DNA from: Cyathus striatus
Lineage: Eukaryota > Basidiomycota > Agaricomycetes > Agaricales > Nidulariaceae
DNA length: 64,000 nt
Direction: 5' to 3'
NCBI GenBank assembly: GCA_025738555.1
Contig: JAOVFP010000003.1
Location: 1,240,001 to 1,304,000 of the forward strand
Shown here: positions 1 through 12,160 of the stretch, one piece after another
Position numbering within the stretch: the stretch's first letter is position 1
Layout: each line of letters starts with the position of its first letter
Notes under the pieces: model-generated
What the model was told of the DNA's origin: nothing
Seen by the model: the letters and a program-made list of their open reading frames with translations, nothing else
Database searches by the model: none
Position numbers and translations under genes: made by a program

Positions 1-1224
1 TACACTCCAAGAATAGAAGAACATGGGCGTGAAGTTCTTGTTTGACCATGTGCGAGGAGGGAATGCGGGGTCTTTGACTATGCGTTCTATTACGCCGAAC
101 GAAGCTATTAGCACAATAGATAGGACTAATGTAGCGATGACACGCGCGGAACCCCAGCCTATTTATAATAGCTATCAGTCACCTGTCAAAGAGATTCTAA
201 ACGGTATACATTACCTGCACCGCTGCCTTCGGTGATAGCAAAAACGAATAGAATGAGGCCTGCTGTCAGAGAAGAAACACCAGCCCAATCGATGCCCCTA
301 GGCGTATCGGACTCGGGCTTTTTGTGAGGAGGTAGAACGAACCACGAGAGGACGGCGATAGGGGAAATGACGATAGCCAAGAAGTAAAATACTGTGGATA
401 TGGTAAGTAGTCATTTTTAGGGGTAAATTTAGCACTTACCCCATCTCCAAGATACGCGAGCTGTAAGAACACCGCCGATAATCAAACCACAAACATTTCC
501 GATAGCACCTACACCACCAAATATCGCGTACGCACGACTACGTTCAACAGGATCAGTGATGTTAATACTGATCAGTGCCATTGCTGAAGGAACATTCATC
601 GCTGCGCCTACAATTCCTATTATTAAGACGGCCTCATAAATGATGTTACTGATTTGCATACCTATTCCCTGCAACGCTCGAAATATAATGGCCATGATTG
701 GGTTAACGCTAGCGCCCACAGGAATACTCAGCAATCCGATAACCAGGAACCCGAGGGTGAACACTGGCTTGGGATGGACGATATCGGCAATGCGGCCGGC
801 TACCAGCATGAAAGCAGCAAACGTAAGAGTATAAGCGGAAAGAATCCATTGGATGGTTCCAGGGGAAAACTTCAACTCTTCGCTGATCTACAACACATGC
901 CGTTAGTCCATACGTTCTACGATAAAGCAAAGTTGTCCTTACTGTTGGTAGAGCTACAATAGCAGCGCAAGCGTTAAATATATCGAAGAATTGGGCTAGA
1001 CAGAGGATGGTAAGGATAAGATTTTTGCGGAGGGGGGTCAGACTATTCTCGGACACCGCTTCGGCTCCGGGAAAACTTGACTCGACGGCCGCGTCTGCGG
1101 AGGTTTTTTCCCCCCATTCTTCACCGCATACTAGAGTCGGTGCGGTGCTGAGACTTACACCGACTTTGGGTTCACTGACGACTGGCTGCGCTTCGAGACT
1201 CGCTGGGGTGGTCTGGGACGCCAT
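1..1224 (-). CDS. MFS drug:H+ antiporter (DHA2, 14-TM type), 5' part
   Basis: Partial gene; exons 943-1224, 662-887, 440-607, 215-391 and 1-158, continuing past base 1. The four introns (48-56 bases, GT-AG) restore one frame, including an in-frame 54-base intron at 608-661 whose removal gives the usual RALQGIGAAMNVPSAMA reading. The protein has a polar N-terminal tail of about 70 residues, then TM1 (ILTILCLAQFFDIFNACAAIVALP), the loop 2-3 motif A (GRIADIVHPK), an ERSRAYAIFGG loop and the motif C region (GAIGNVCGLIIGG), then SWRWVFYFLAI. These mark the major facilitator superfamily, DHA2 drug exporters of the plasma membrane (Atr1-like). ATG at 1224 is chosen because it has G at -3 and +4; the longer open frame upstream has no ATG. 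The C-terminal half lies outside the window. Substrate unknown. Confidence 0.88.
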
Positions 1225-3812
1225 TACGATTGAAAGACGAGTTGTGAGGGAAGAGCTTGCTGCACTTAGGTTGAGAGGTCCTAGTAACAAGTCCTAAGCA
1301 AGATACCGATGCTTTTATACCACTTCAACCCTACCAGCACGGAGCAGAAACCTTCTTAGAACACTGACAACGCTTAGTGAACCTGCAGCTGGCTTTCTTT
1401 CCAAATTGAGTAAGAATAGAAGACATTAGAAATCTGGAAGTTGCTTAGTGTGCAAGCAATCGTGCTAATGATAGAACTGACGATGACCAAGCAGTAAATG
1501 AGGTATTTGGGCATTGGAGGATAAACATATGTTTACAACGATGCTGCTAAAAGAAAGTTATAAATTAAAACCTTGGGTACCAGAATGCAATTTCACTTAC
1601 TTCACAAGTGTAGCTTAACTCTAAATTGCCCTTGTAAGTTGTGCCAAAGAAACTGTCTGCTGTTAGGACTATTAGTATTACTAATTCTCGAGGTTGATCA
1701 TTCTTCTCCACTACCTACTGGACTTGCCACTTAACACTTAATGGCTTACAGGAACCCGAAGATATTGAGAGCAAAGTGGAAGATATATTATTAAGCTCAC
1801 CAACGAATCTGTCATCATTCTTTGGGCTGTGGGCTGTGGTTGCGGAGAGGACGGAGTTAGGCTTAGGAGGCGGAGAGTTCCGGGCGAGAGTGCGTTTGTC
1901 AGCAAGTTGAAACTGTACAGCATCAGGTAAGTAGTTCACAGTGCACACGGTATGGGTTTAGGGCATTGCTAGTGCCACTTACTTATGCGCGCTTCCACGA
2001 GTCGTTGTGCCGTGTTCAATAAACACAGAAAATATTTCACATCGGTACTGTATTCGGTAACCTTGAAGGCTTGAACTAGTAAAGCCTTTTCCTTATGATT
2101 TGCGATATCGTTAAATTAGCTTTATTATTCGTTTGGTTCGCCATTAGATGGTTAGGTTTATTTAACAGGCTTTAGCAGGATTCGGAGACGCTGCTTCAGC
2201 AGTGTCCATTGTCCAGACAGAAGCTGTGCTGATAAGTATTTAATAAAGAAATAGGGCCAGCTAGCGGCAACGCACACTACCCCTGCTCACCAACGCACTA
2301 TAACTCGAAAATATGTCTAAATTCTAAACGGACACAGATTCTCAGAATTTTTTTGCATTTTGCGGCAACAAAAAACTTCATAATGTAATGTAAATAGATA
2401 CAAGGGAAACAGCCAAAAGGTTCATCATAGTCTAGAATACCTATACAAGGGAGGCCTCTGGAAGATGATGTGACCGGTGAACTACATAAGTGGATTGAAC
2501 TACGGATGAGATATACATAAAGCGCTGGTACTATGCATGTAGTGTGTATACAGTATGGTCAGAAGTGTGCAACTTCTCATTGAAATACAACCGCCATACG
2601 GAGCACACGGCAAGTTCGATAGATCTGTTGTGTTCCAAAATGTCAGAACTTGGAGTGTTATTTATAGCTCTGCAAAACGCTTGCAACCACCTGGACCATG
2701 ACTACGTAGGAAGGAGATGTGGAGACGCGTGGCAGGCAGGAGAAGGCGACATGAGAGGAGGGGTGGGTGGAAATGGCAGTGCAGTGGTGAGAGACGGCGG
2801 GAGAGGACGAACAGGTGGTGGTGCTCGTGACGGCTGGTGTAAAAGGAGGTGGTGGTGCGTAGTGGTGGTGGTTAGCTTCGCGTCAAGAATGCTGCAAAAA
2901 GATTGGATCGTCATCGTTCTTGTGAAGCAGGGGAGGGAGGACGGACGTGTTTTCGCAGACGCGTGGACACGTGGAAGGAGTGGAGGTGCCATGGTGGGAG
3001 ACGGCAGGAGAGGGCGAGGTGGGTGGAGATTGTGGTGTAATAGTGGCAGACGGTGGGAGAAGACATAATTGACTCGATCTTAAGGAGGTGTTGATGGAGA
3101 GGAATACTGATTTAGAGGTATTGTTAAGGTGTAGTACTAACTGCCATAACAAAGGCTACCATTGAAAATAAATGCGAGCGGCTAACCTAATCCACCAAAG
3201 ATGTTCCAACTCTCTTCAAATGATTTTTCATGTGAAATAATGTTGTCGGAGAACTTCACGAATCACACACGACGTTAGAGCGAGCGATAAAAGCTAAAGA
3301 AGGCACCCCGGAGGACACCCTCCTCCCACATACCAGACGTAACCGGAATAAGTAATCCACAAATACTTTCAACTCTTATTTAACTTAATCACATACTATC
3401 TCTCACATTCAGGGCTACGAGTACACTCCAGAAAATAACACAGCTTCTACGTTTCTACGTGGTTCGCAGTACTGGGCAGTACTTACTGCGAACGCCAAGC
3501 GCAAGCGTAACTTTAACAGTACATATTAGTAACGGTCACGCGTTCGCGTAGTGGCAAGTTGCAACGGGTACCATGGCGTCATTGAAGTGCATCCGCATAT
3601 GTAGTGGCAGTACAGCACAGCAGTAATAATAAGTACTCGTTCATTGTGCGTGCGTTATTTCAAAGACACCCTGATCACCATCACAGCTCGTTTTTCGGAC
3701 GGAGGGCCAACAACTTTTCGACGATTCAAACTTGATTCGAACAGATAATCAAAAGGTACGAGTGGTCTGCAGTGCTTAACTTCTATATCTCACTCTACGT
3801 TTTTCAAGTAGT
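1225..3812. other. intergenic region between two divergent genes
   Basis: About 2.6 kb between the divergently read MFS and TPR-CHAT genes. I see no supported gene. Bases 2700-3065 are purine-rich, with GGTGGTGG-like runs giving long but low-complexity open frames. Promoters of both neighbours must lie here, but I found no clear TATA element for either. Confidence 0.6.
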
Positions 3813-6800
3813 ATGGATCCCACGTTTGATGATGCCGCTGCTACGTTGAAGAGGTTTATGCTGGGTAAGTTTTATAACGATATTACCCATCAATTCAGAA
3901 GTACAACATATCTCTAGATCCTCTAGAATCTGCTTTGGATATGTTACCATCAGAAGATCCACGTCTCCAACACAGACTACTAGCACTTTCAAACATAGCT
4001 GGCGATACACTTAGTGGGCTCTTTCATAGTACAGAGAACCCCGAGCATATAAACCAAGCAATAGAAATCTATTACAAGATAGTAAAAGTTCTCGGCACTG
4101 ACGATCCACATACATCGAGCTTCTTACAAAAGTTAGCAGAAGCGCTATTCCAGAAACACTTGCGTCTGGGAAATGCAGAAGAAATCGACGCTGCAATACG
4201 TGCTTATAGAGATGCCTTGCGTCTTACTCCTCCCGGTCATTCTGACCTGCCTGTAATCTTGCACGGATTAGGAAGCAGCCTCTCAACTAGATTTGAACTC
4301 TCTGGTGATGCTAGCGACATAAACGAAGCTATTGACACTCAACAACAGGCGGTAGATTTGACACCTACAGGAGATCCGTCAATTTCTGCGTACTTAGTCA
4401 ACCTCGGTGGATCATTATCGAGGCGATTTCAAGCTACGAAAGATCCTGCAGATGTTTACCGGGCCGTTCGAGAGCAGCGACGAGCTGTCAATCTTTTCCC
4501 TCTCGATTCACCCGATCTTCCAGCAACACTGACGAACTTGGGCGCGTCTTTGACTCACGAATTCACGATCACCAACGATGCTGAAGCTATAAATGAAGCA
4601 ATTTCTGCGCGTAGGGACGCGGTTGACATGGTACCTCAACAACATCCTAATCTCCCGCAATTCCTTTGCAACCTAGCAGATTCGCTGTCTCATAGATTCA
4701 AGGCTATGAATGATATAAATGATATAAATGAAGCAATAGAGTTTCAACGAAATGGAATATCACTAACTATGGGAAATCATGCGACACTCCCCCACCTGCT
4801 GAGCAACCTTGGAATTTACTTGTACAGTCGATTTGAATCTATTCGCGATATCAACGATCTGGAAGACGCTATCGCTGCGCATATACGAGTTCTGGACACC
4901 ACGCCGCCTATCCATTCTGCGTATTCGAGCAGATTATCACATCTTTCCGACTGTTATTCGGGAAGATTTGACGTCTTAAACGAAATGAAGGATTTAGAGG
5001 AATGTATTACACTAAGAAGACAAGTACTATCTAACACCCCACCTCAGAGCCCGAGCTTCCCTACCCGACTCTCTCAACTCTCTCTCTCCCTTCTAAAGCG
5101 CTATGACATCTCTGGAGTATCTGTTGATTTTGAGGAGGTCATCGAACTTCAAAGACGGGCTATCAGCTTTGTATCTCCCGGCAGTAAAGACTACCCAAGC
5201 CATCTCGGAAACTTGGGTAATGCGCTAGCCAATCAATACTCAAAGACCAAAGATATCTCGTTCCTTTACGAATCCATCGAAGTACATCAAGAAGCAGCAA
5301 AATATTTTTCACCAGACAGCGATGAGCTTGCAGCCTTGCTGTCTAAACTCGGCGGATCTTTTACTATGCGATATATGGCCACGGACGAGACCTGGAATTT
5401 GGACGAGGCAATTGTCACACAGCAACAAGCGATGGATATAACGCCGCCGACTGACCCGCTGCTTCCATTGAAGTTATTGATGCTTGGCCACACGTTTATC
5501 CTTAGATTCCAAGCGCTCGTAGACACACAGGACATCAATTCTGCTATCTTTCTGCATCGGCAGTCTGTTGATACTTGTGGAGACAATGATGTGCAATTAC
5601 CTCGTTCATTAAGAGGTCTAGGACTTTCATATCTCGAACGATACAAAATAACTGGCAACATGAACGATGTGCATGATGCCGTGTTGGCTATGCAGAGAGC
5701 AGTGAACGTGTCCTCTGAAAGCGACTCCGAATATCCGAAGAGATTAAATGATCTTGGTAGTGCATTTCTCCAACGATATATGATCACTGCAGATGTTCGA
5801 GACATAAATGAAGCAATTGAAGCTCATTCAAAAGCTGTGTCCGTGGCATCACTCTTGGACAATTTTGAGACACTTTCTGTCAGTCTTGGTCACCTTGGAA
5901 GCATGCTTATAATGCGATATGATGCTACCAATAATCCAAGCGACATTAATGCCTCTATTATAGCTCATCAACAGGCACTAGATTTGGTTCCTGATGATGA
6001 TCCATTCCTGACTGGTATGATGGTGTCTTTAGGAGATGCATTTGCTGCGTTGTTTCAGATAACACGAAATGTGGAAGATCTGAATAAAGCGATATCTGTT
6101 CAACAACAAGCAATTGAAATGGCTTCCTTTGACACTGAGCAGAAATCTTTAGCAAGCATGCTAAATAATCTGGGTGTTTCTATGGTCAGACGATTTAGGG
6201 CTTTGGGAAACCAGAATGATTTGGAAGAATCAACAAATGCTAGACAGAAAGCTTTAAAACTCACACCACCTCATGACCCAGAGTATCCAGCACGTCTGGC
6301 AGGTATTGCGGACTCTTTGGCATGTATGTTTGATGTAACAAAAGAAGAGAGGTTTTTACGAGATGCGCATGAACTTATGAAAGATGCTACATTGTCTCCA
6401 GGTGGTTCCCCATCAATTAAGCTAATAGCTGCTAGGCACTGGGCTATCATTTCTGAGAACAAAATATTCGATCCGAACGAAAAACTTGATGCCTATGATC
6501 ATGTTTTCGAGCTTTTACCGCTCACAGTGTGGCTTGGGCAGACTGTATCTCAGCGGCATAAGAAGCTGGAGATTATCGGAGAACTCGTGAATACTTCTGC
6601 AGCGAGGGCAATTTCACTCGGAAGAATTGACAAGGCGCTAGAGTGGCTTGAACAGGGAAGATCAGTTGTATGGAACCAGATTGGAGCTTTGAGGTCTCCT
6701 ATCGACGATCTTTTAGCTGTCGATCAAGGCCTTGCGGAGAAATTTTTGTACGTATCTCGAAAATTGGAGGAAGCCGGGTCGAAAAGCCTAGGCACGTTGG

Positions 6801-8189
6801 TCAATCAGGATCAAACTCCTTACACAATCCCAATTGAAATGGATTTACCTGGAGAAGACCCTACAGGAAAACAACATCTTCTAGCCCAGCGGTGGGGGGA
6901 ACTAATTACTGAAATACGACGTTTGCCAGGGTTCGAGAGGTTTATGAAGCCTACAGAATATGATGACATCAAAACATATGTTCCTCAGAATGGGATTGTG
7001 GTCGTAATAAATGTGCATGAAGATGGATGTGATGCCTTGGTTCTCAGAAAGAGAATTAAAAACAAGTCAGCTGAGCCAATGGAGGTTTTGCATGTTCCCC
7101 TTCCTCAGATCTCGTACAAGAAAGCTCAGAAGATGAAGTCAAATCTTGAATCATGGAAATCAGGAAACATGCGGGGGCAAGAACAACGGGACGGAAAAAG
7201 GGCAGGAAGAGTGGCTTACAATAAGCCGGCATTGATACAGAGTATGAAAGCTATTCTTAGTGAGCTTTGGACCCTCATTGTCAACCCAATTTTGAAAGCA
7301 TTGGAGCTTAAGGTACAGTGATTCAATATTCGATATTTCAGATAGCAGACTTACGAGATCGATAAAGCCAACAGAAAATTCAACTGACCGCTTATGGTGG
7401 TGTCCAACAGGCCCCTTGTCATTCCTTCCCATACACGCTGCTGGAATTTATGACCCTAATGCACTATTCGGATCCGTGCTGTTTGATTACGTTGTTACGT
7501 CGTATATCCCGACACTGAGTGTCCTTGGTCACATGAAAAAGAAGTTGGTCACCACAAAGTTTCAAGGGATGGTGGCAGTTTCTCAAGCTAATGCTCCGGG
7601 ATTACCACCCATTCCAAATACGGAGAAGGAGGTCGAGAACATTATCAACATTTTCAATCAATCCGAGATTGGCGTTAAAATGCTCGAAGGAGAATATGCT
7701 ACTGTGGAAGCAATATCTCAGGCAATGAGCACTCACAATTGGATCCATTTGGCTTGCCATGGTACACAGCATCCCAGTGATCCACTTGAGAGTGCGTTTC
7801 ATGCCCATGATGGTTCGCTTACACTATCGAAAATAATGGAACTTGAGATCCCGGAAGCGGATTTTGCATTCCTATCAGCATGCCAGACTAGCACCGGGCA
7901 CGAGAAGCTTCCAGATGAAGCTGTCCATCTTGCGGCTGGAATGCTGAACGCGGGATATAAGAGTATCATAGCTAGCTTGTGGAGTGTTAGCGACGCTTGT
8001 GCACCTGAGATTGCACACGAACTGTATAAGTGCATGCTTGAAGGCGGAAGTGGCGGTTTAGACAGTTCAAGAGCGGCTTGGGCGCTCCATACGAGTATCA
8101 GGAAGATTAGGGAGAAAAACAATGAAAATGATAATCCAGGAGATGGTTTATTATGGGATTGGGTTCCTTTCGTTCATATTGGAGTTTAA
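3813..8189 (+). CDS. TPR-CHAT protein (caspase-like peptidase domain)
   Basis: Three exons, 3813-3864, 3918-7312 and 7368-8189; introns of 53 and 55 bases, about 1422 residues. The second intron ends at GATAAAG; this acceptor, with CTTAC 14 bases upstream as branch site, is the only nearby one that keeps the frame. The body is a long run of about 55-residue repeats, each with a core like 'NLGxSLxxRFxxTxDxxDINEAIxxQxxAVxxTPxxxP', a tetratricopeptide-type solenoid filling roughly residues 30-850. The C-terminus is a CHAT domain (WWCPTGPLSFLPIHAAG, LACHG with His near 1280, LSACQTSTG with Cys near 1321, then ASLWSVSD), so the caspase-like His/Cys dyad is kept. CHAT is a clan CD peptidase fold; in bacteria TPR-CHAT is an effector protease, while fungal members are mostly uncharacterised. 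No signal peptide or membrane segment is seen. A role in proteolytic signalling or cell death is inference. Confidence 0.9.
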
Positions 8190-8936
8190 TTGGTCAGAAT
8201 GATAATTAATCACCGTAGGAATAACATTCTATACCCTATACATTAATTGGAATCGTATCCACTGCACTTAATTTGCTACAGGTCTAATCGGCTGGGGCAC
8301 GGAAACTCGGTTGATATGACCACTGGTAGTGATTAAATCAGGATACTCCAATCCGTTACCCTATATTAAACGAATGATTAGATGACCAGTTTAGGGAGAG
8401 GTGAAGGTTCAATTCGACGCACAGTCATTGGTGAGAGGGAATCCCGGGTCATTTACAATGCTTTCCAAATATTTGACTTGATCATTCGTAAGAGAGATGT
8501 CTAGAGCTTCGACATTAGCAAGAAATTGCTCAACTCGTCTTTCTCCGACAATAGGGAAAATGTAAGTTGTCTTTTGCATCAAGTACGCAATCGCGACTAA
8601 AAGCAAGCAAAACACACATGTTAGTACGACAAGGAAATACCTTATCGGAAATGATATGTTTCGCTCCAACTTCTTTAGCCACTTTCTCTAATGTGCGAGA
8701 CGTGGCTTTCTCCGTATCGTTTCGTTCCCGGTTGGAAGAAACATTGGTGTGCCCATATTCCCCTGTTTGACGACGACGTTCTTCCTCTGCATCGCTGCGA
8801 AGCTTTCCGCCTGCGAGGATATTCAATGGGGAAAGTGCCATTCCTGAATGTATATAATTAGATATCATTATTTGTGGTATTGAGAGACGTCTTGTATCCT
8901 GGTTACGAGCCATTGGGATTATTTCACGTTTGAAAG

Positions 8937-9705
8937 TGAAGAGGAGGAAGTGCGCTTGGAGGTTCCTCAACGAAGAAATGCGAGCTATTGGCACGTCCGT
9001 CCAACCTTAAGGTTCAAAGGTAAAGAAAAGAGTGTGTCAGCGACGGAATTGAGAAGATTGACAGCAAGACAAGGAACGGAACTTCGAGACGAAGTTCTGG
9101 AGTGATTCCAAAGAGTAGGACTTGGTGAGAGCGAGCAGAACGAGCGAGACAGCGACTTAGATTGAAAACAATAGAGAGAGAGAGGGAGAGATTTGAGATG
9201 GAATTCACTGGAGTACTGTAGAGCTAGATACACCGTTTAAATAGTAGAAAGGAAGAGAAAATATACCTAAAGGAGCGAATAAAATCTAACTAAACCCAAG
9301 GAGGTTATCAAGACTAGACTATCGTTCTAGGGGGTTTGAAATACGGAGAAAGAAAAATAAATGTTGAGAAGTCTTGAAGCGACGGCGAGAGCGGAAGAAA
9401 TGTAGAGTTGCTGGCAGAGCAATGGTGCCATGATGGGATCGATATCGAATAAAACTGTTGCCCTGCCTGTGCGTATCGCGGTCCGTTGCTTCGCCAGCCT
9501 GTAGTCGAGTGCCTGAGGTATCTTTCTTGATGTCCGACGTTCGAAAGTATGGCGGATTCGGTCCGATGTTGAGAGCGTCGATATGCGTTCAAGAGAGTAG
9601 TTGAAGCTTTGAACGCGAGACCGCGCTTGATGGGAAGGTCACGTGACAATGCGCAAACGCGTCAAAATGTCAATTCTACCGTGCAGGCAGAAAGCCTGCT
9701 CTACA
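8937..9705. mobile_element. solo LTR (family L1), copy in AAD pseudogene A
   Basis: A 769-base sequence starting TGAAGAGG and ending CTCTACA, with TG/CA ends and flanked by the 4-base repeat AAAG (8933-8936 and 9706-9709). It is absent from the matching point in AAD copies B and C, and is homologous over its length to 26644-27441. It holds a perfect GAACTTCG/CGAAGTTC hairpin near 9080-9100. TG...CA ends and absence of internal coding sequence fit a solo LTR; the parent retroelement is not in the window. Confidence 0.72.
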
Positions 9706-9742
9706 AAAGAACGCTCCAATACATTCCACGCTCCTTGGTATA

Positions 9743-9840
9743 CAGGCATATTTAATACATCATGATGCACAGTAATTACTGACGCTGATACATCACTCTT
9801 ATGCAGTAATTATCACTTTCACAGTATCTGGTGTGGTATA
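9743..9840. mobile_element. 98-base insertion with GGTATA duplication
   Basis: AAD copies B and C read ...CTTGGTATACGGAAAA... without a break; copy A has 98 extra bases between two copies of GGTATA (9737-9742 and 9835-9840). No coding capacity and no clear inverted ends. Probably a very small non-autonomous transposon. Confidence 0.6.
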
Positions 9841-10570
9841 CGGAAAATGGTGTCAGACCATGACCGCGAGCACATTGGTTGCAACAACCCAAGCAGGCAC
9901 ATCCGAGATTCCCTAATGGAGTGTTACACCGATGTTTTTATGGAAAATCAATAGTAATCGTACCAAGTAAAGAACCTTGCCTTGAAGAATAAAAGTATGC
10001 AAAGATCGCATGACTTCTTCAACGCTGGTATCGAAGTCCCAGAAGTGTACGTAAAGCAGGTCAATGTACGTGGTACGGAGCTTGTTGAGAGATTCGTTCA
10101 GGGACACGTGGAGGGACTTTGCGTTAGTTCCCGAGTAGAGAATCTTCTGTTGGATAGATGGATTTCGTGTCGTGTGGTTCAGAGAATACTGTATTGATTC
10201 GTTAGTTTTCGAATTAATTTCTGAATTAAATGACTGACCTTTGTAGCGATAAACAGCTGATTTCGAATGCCACGCTTCTCAGCGCACTCGCCGATGAATG
10301 TCTCGGATGTTCCGTCTTGGCTACACGCCAAACGTCAGCGAAGTCACCTCACGAAAGTAAAACATTACGCACTAAAGATTAGCGGTATCGAATAAGTTTC
10401 CGCCATTGTCGAAGAATGCGTCAAGCAGCATGAAGCTGTCTTTCTTAGAGTTGGCACCGACACCAATATTTTCCTATTTATCACCGACGCTCACTCCTCC
10501 AAGCTGGAAAGGCGATACATGAATGCCTGCATTGGGAAAGAGGAGACGGTATCGGCCAAGTTTGCCGGAT

Positions 10571-12160
10571 GTGCGGAGTGTATGAAAGTAGAATGAGAAG
10601 GTGAGTTGAGACTTACTTACGTCGACCTACGAGCTCGTGAATACTGGATGACTTCCCGCAAGGATCTGGCAGTCTGACGTCGCCAGACATGGGCGCGCTG
10701 AGTTGCTGAAATGAATTTCAGGCCCCCCTCCCCTCTGCCAGACTTGCGAAACCACTTCAGACCTCTTTAAAAGGTAATTCCCGCTACCTTTTAAGGTAGT
10801 AGGGTTATGTAGGGCGATGAAAAATCAAATTTTGCAGAGCGAACACCTCCCATCAACCGGAGTTTAAACGAGCTCGAAATATCGGTTATTCCCGTGTCCC
10901 AACTGCTCAGAGCTTCTGGCACCGCGTCGTCGAAGATTACTTAGAGTTCCTTTGTATTTTTATTTTGCATCTTCACTTTCAAGTATTATGTTATATTGTC
11001 GGTTTTATAATATTGTGAATATGCATTAGTACTTTACTGGTGATAAAGTCGCTCCACTGTAAGTAACTTGTTGTGTACATAGTTGTCCTCCTTAATTGCT
11101 TCAATGTGATGCATAGGCATGTGATCAGGTTTTGACAAGTTTCCTTTTTGCATTGCTAAAATTTCACGCCATATCCATGACCATCTTTTGACAACAAATT
11201 TTGTTGGGCTTGGGCCGTGTTAGGGCCGTGACAATAGTGAAGTTATTGAGTACTGCAGGTATTATTCTAGGGATTACTGGAACTGGAATTACTGGGTGAC
11301 TTTCCACAACGTCTGGAATGGCTTCCAGAATCAGATCTCATTTCAGACATGATATGCCGAGATGCTGCTACCTAGGTACGTGAGTAAGTGAAGATTTCAC
11401 ACTCAGCTAGACAAAATCACCCACTTTCAAACCTTCATCTAGATGAGGCCTTTTTACCCCCCCTCCAGTATCAGACAGGCCATTCAGAGCCTTTCAGACT
11501 TGTTTTCAAAGTCCGCGACCCTTTGCCTACGTTGACCCTGATATACAGCACATACCTTCGCTATAGACAGCCACCCTCAGCTGCTTCAAGTTTCAAAATC
11601 TCAAGCTTACATGCCTATGGATTGACTGTTGGCAGCCGAGGGTATATAGTTAATAAAGTATCTTTTCTTTGCTATTCACAATAATTTCCCATGGCTTGAT
11701 AGGAGTTAGATACATGTTTTGTTGTGTATTTAGGTCATAATATTATGCAATTGAACCTCATTTAGAGGGACGAGGCCACCTTGCAACGCCCTGCAAGCAC
11801 TTTTTCTCTCTCTGACTATACCTTTCCGCAATGTGAAGGTTGAGTGAGACTATGGGCGACTGTTTCAGGACTATCGGTGCGTGGTATTGAAGTTGTATTT
11901 CACATTCCTTCAGAGTCACTGTGAATAATGAGATGGAATGTATCAACATCAACTCCCATTGTAGTGATATGCAGTAAGAGAGAGTGAAGTCCTAATAATT
12001 ATCAAAGAACTTTATCTAATTGACTAGCTAAGAACATGTTGCCGCTAATCAGACATATCAGGAATGCAATTGTATTCTAAACGTGTTATGGTTATTCAGA
12101 CTGTGATTTCAAACTTCAGACTTCGGGACTTTCCGCCAGGAACAGGTCTACAACAACATC
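10571..12160. repeat. non-coding repeat-derived stretch, partly shared with 38.3-38.85 kb
   Basis: No supported gene. Several blocks are shared with 38306-38840: the palindrome-like CTACCTTTTAAGGTAG with GTAGGGTTATGTAG (10790-10825 versus 38765-38800), the AAATATCGGTTATTCC block (10875-10930 versus 38308-38350), and TAGTGAAGTTATTGA (11235-11290 versus 38545-38600). Their order differs between the two places, so the family is rearranged or was tandem. Function unknown. Confidence 0.5.

Larger units (their letters stand above)
8268..10570 (-). pseudogene. aryl-alcohol dehydrogenase (aldo/keto reductase) pseudogene, copy A
   Basis: Matches the two AAD copies at 27375-28905 and 44012-45484 exon by exon, but is dead. 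The first dozen or so codons with the ATG are deleted at about 10570; the DKWED segment of exon 1 reads DK-stop-EN; exon 4 is split by a solo LTR (8937-9705) and again by a 98-base insertion (9743-9840). Still readable are the C-terminal exon ([19 protein letters not shown], stop at 8268-8270), the [21 protein letters not shown] exon, and the [23 protein letters not shown] exon. The family reduces aryl aldehydes with NADPH in the cytosol and is common in wood- and litter-decay fungi. Divergence from copies B and C suggests it is the oldest of the three. Confidence 0.85.

Noticed and set aside
2544..3068. 174-codon open frame in purine-rich DNA
   Set aside because: Low-complexity Gly/Arg/Val-rich frame with counterparts on the other strand; no codon pattern or domain.
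11388..11684. 98-codon plus-strand frame near 11.4 kb
   Set aside because: No domain, lies in repeat-derived DNA, and no intron or start context supports it.
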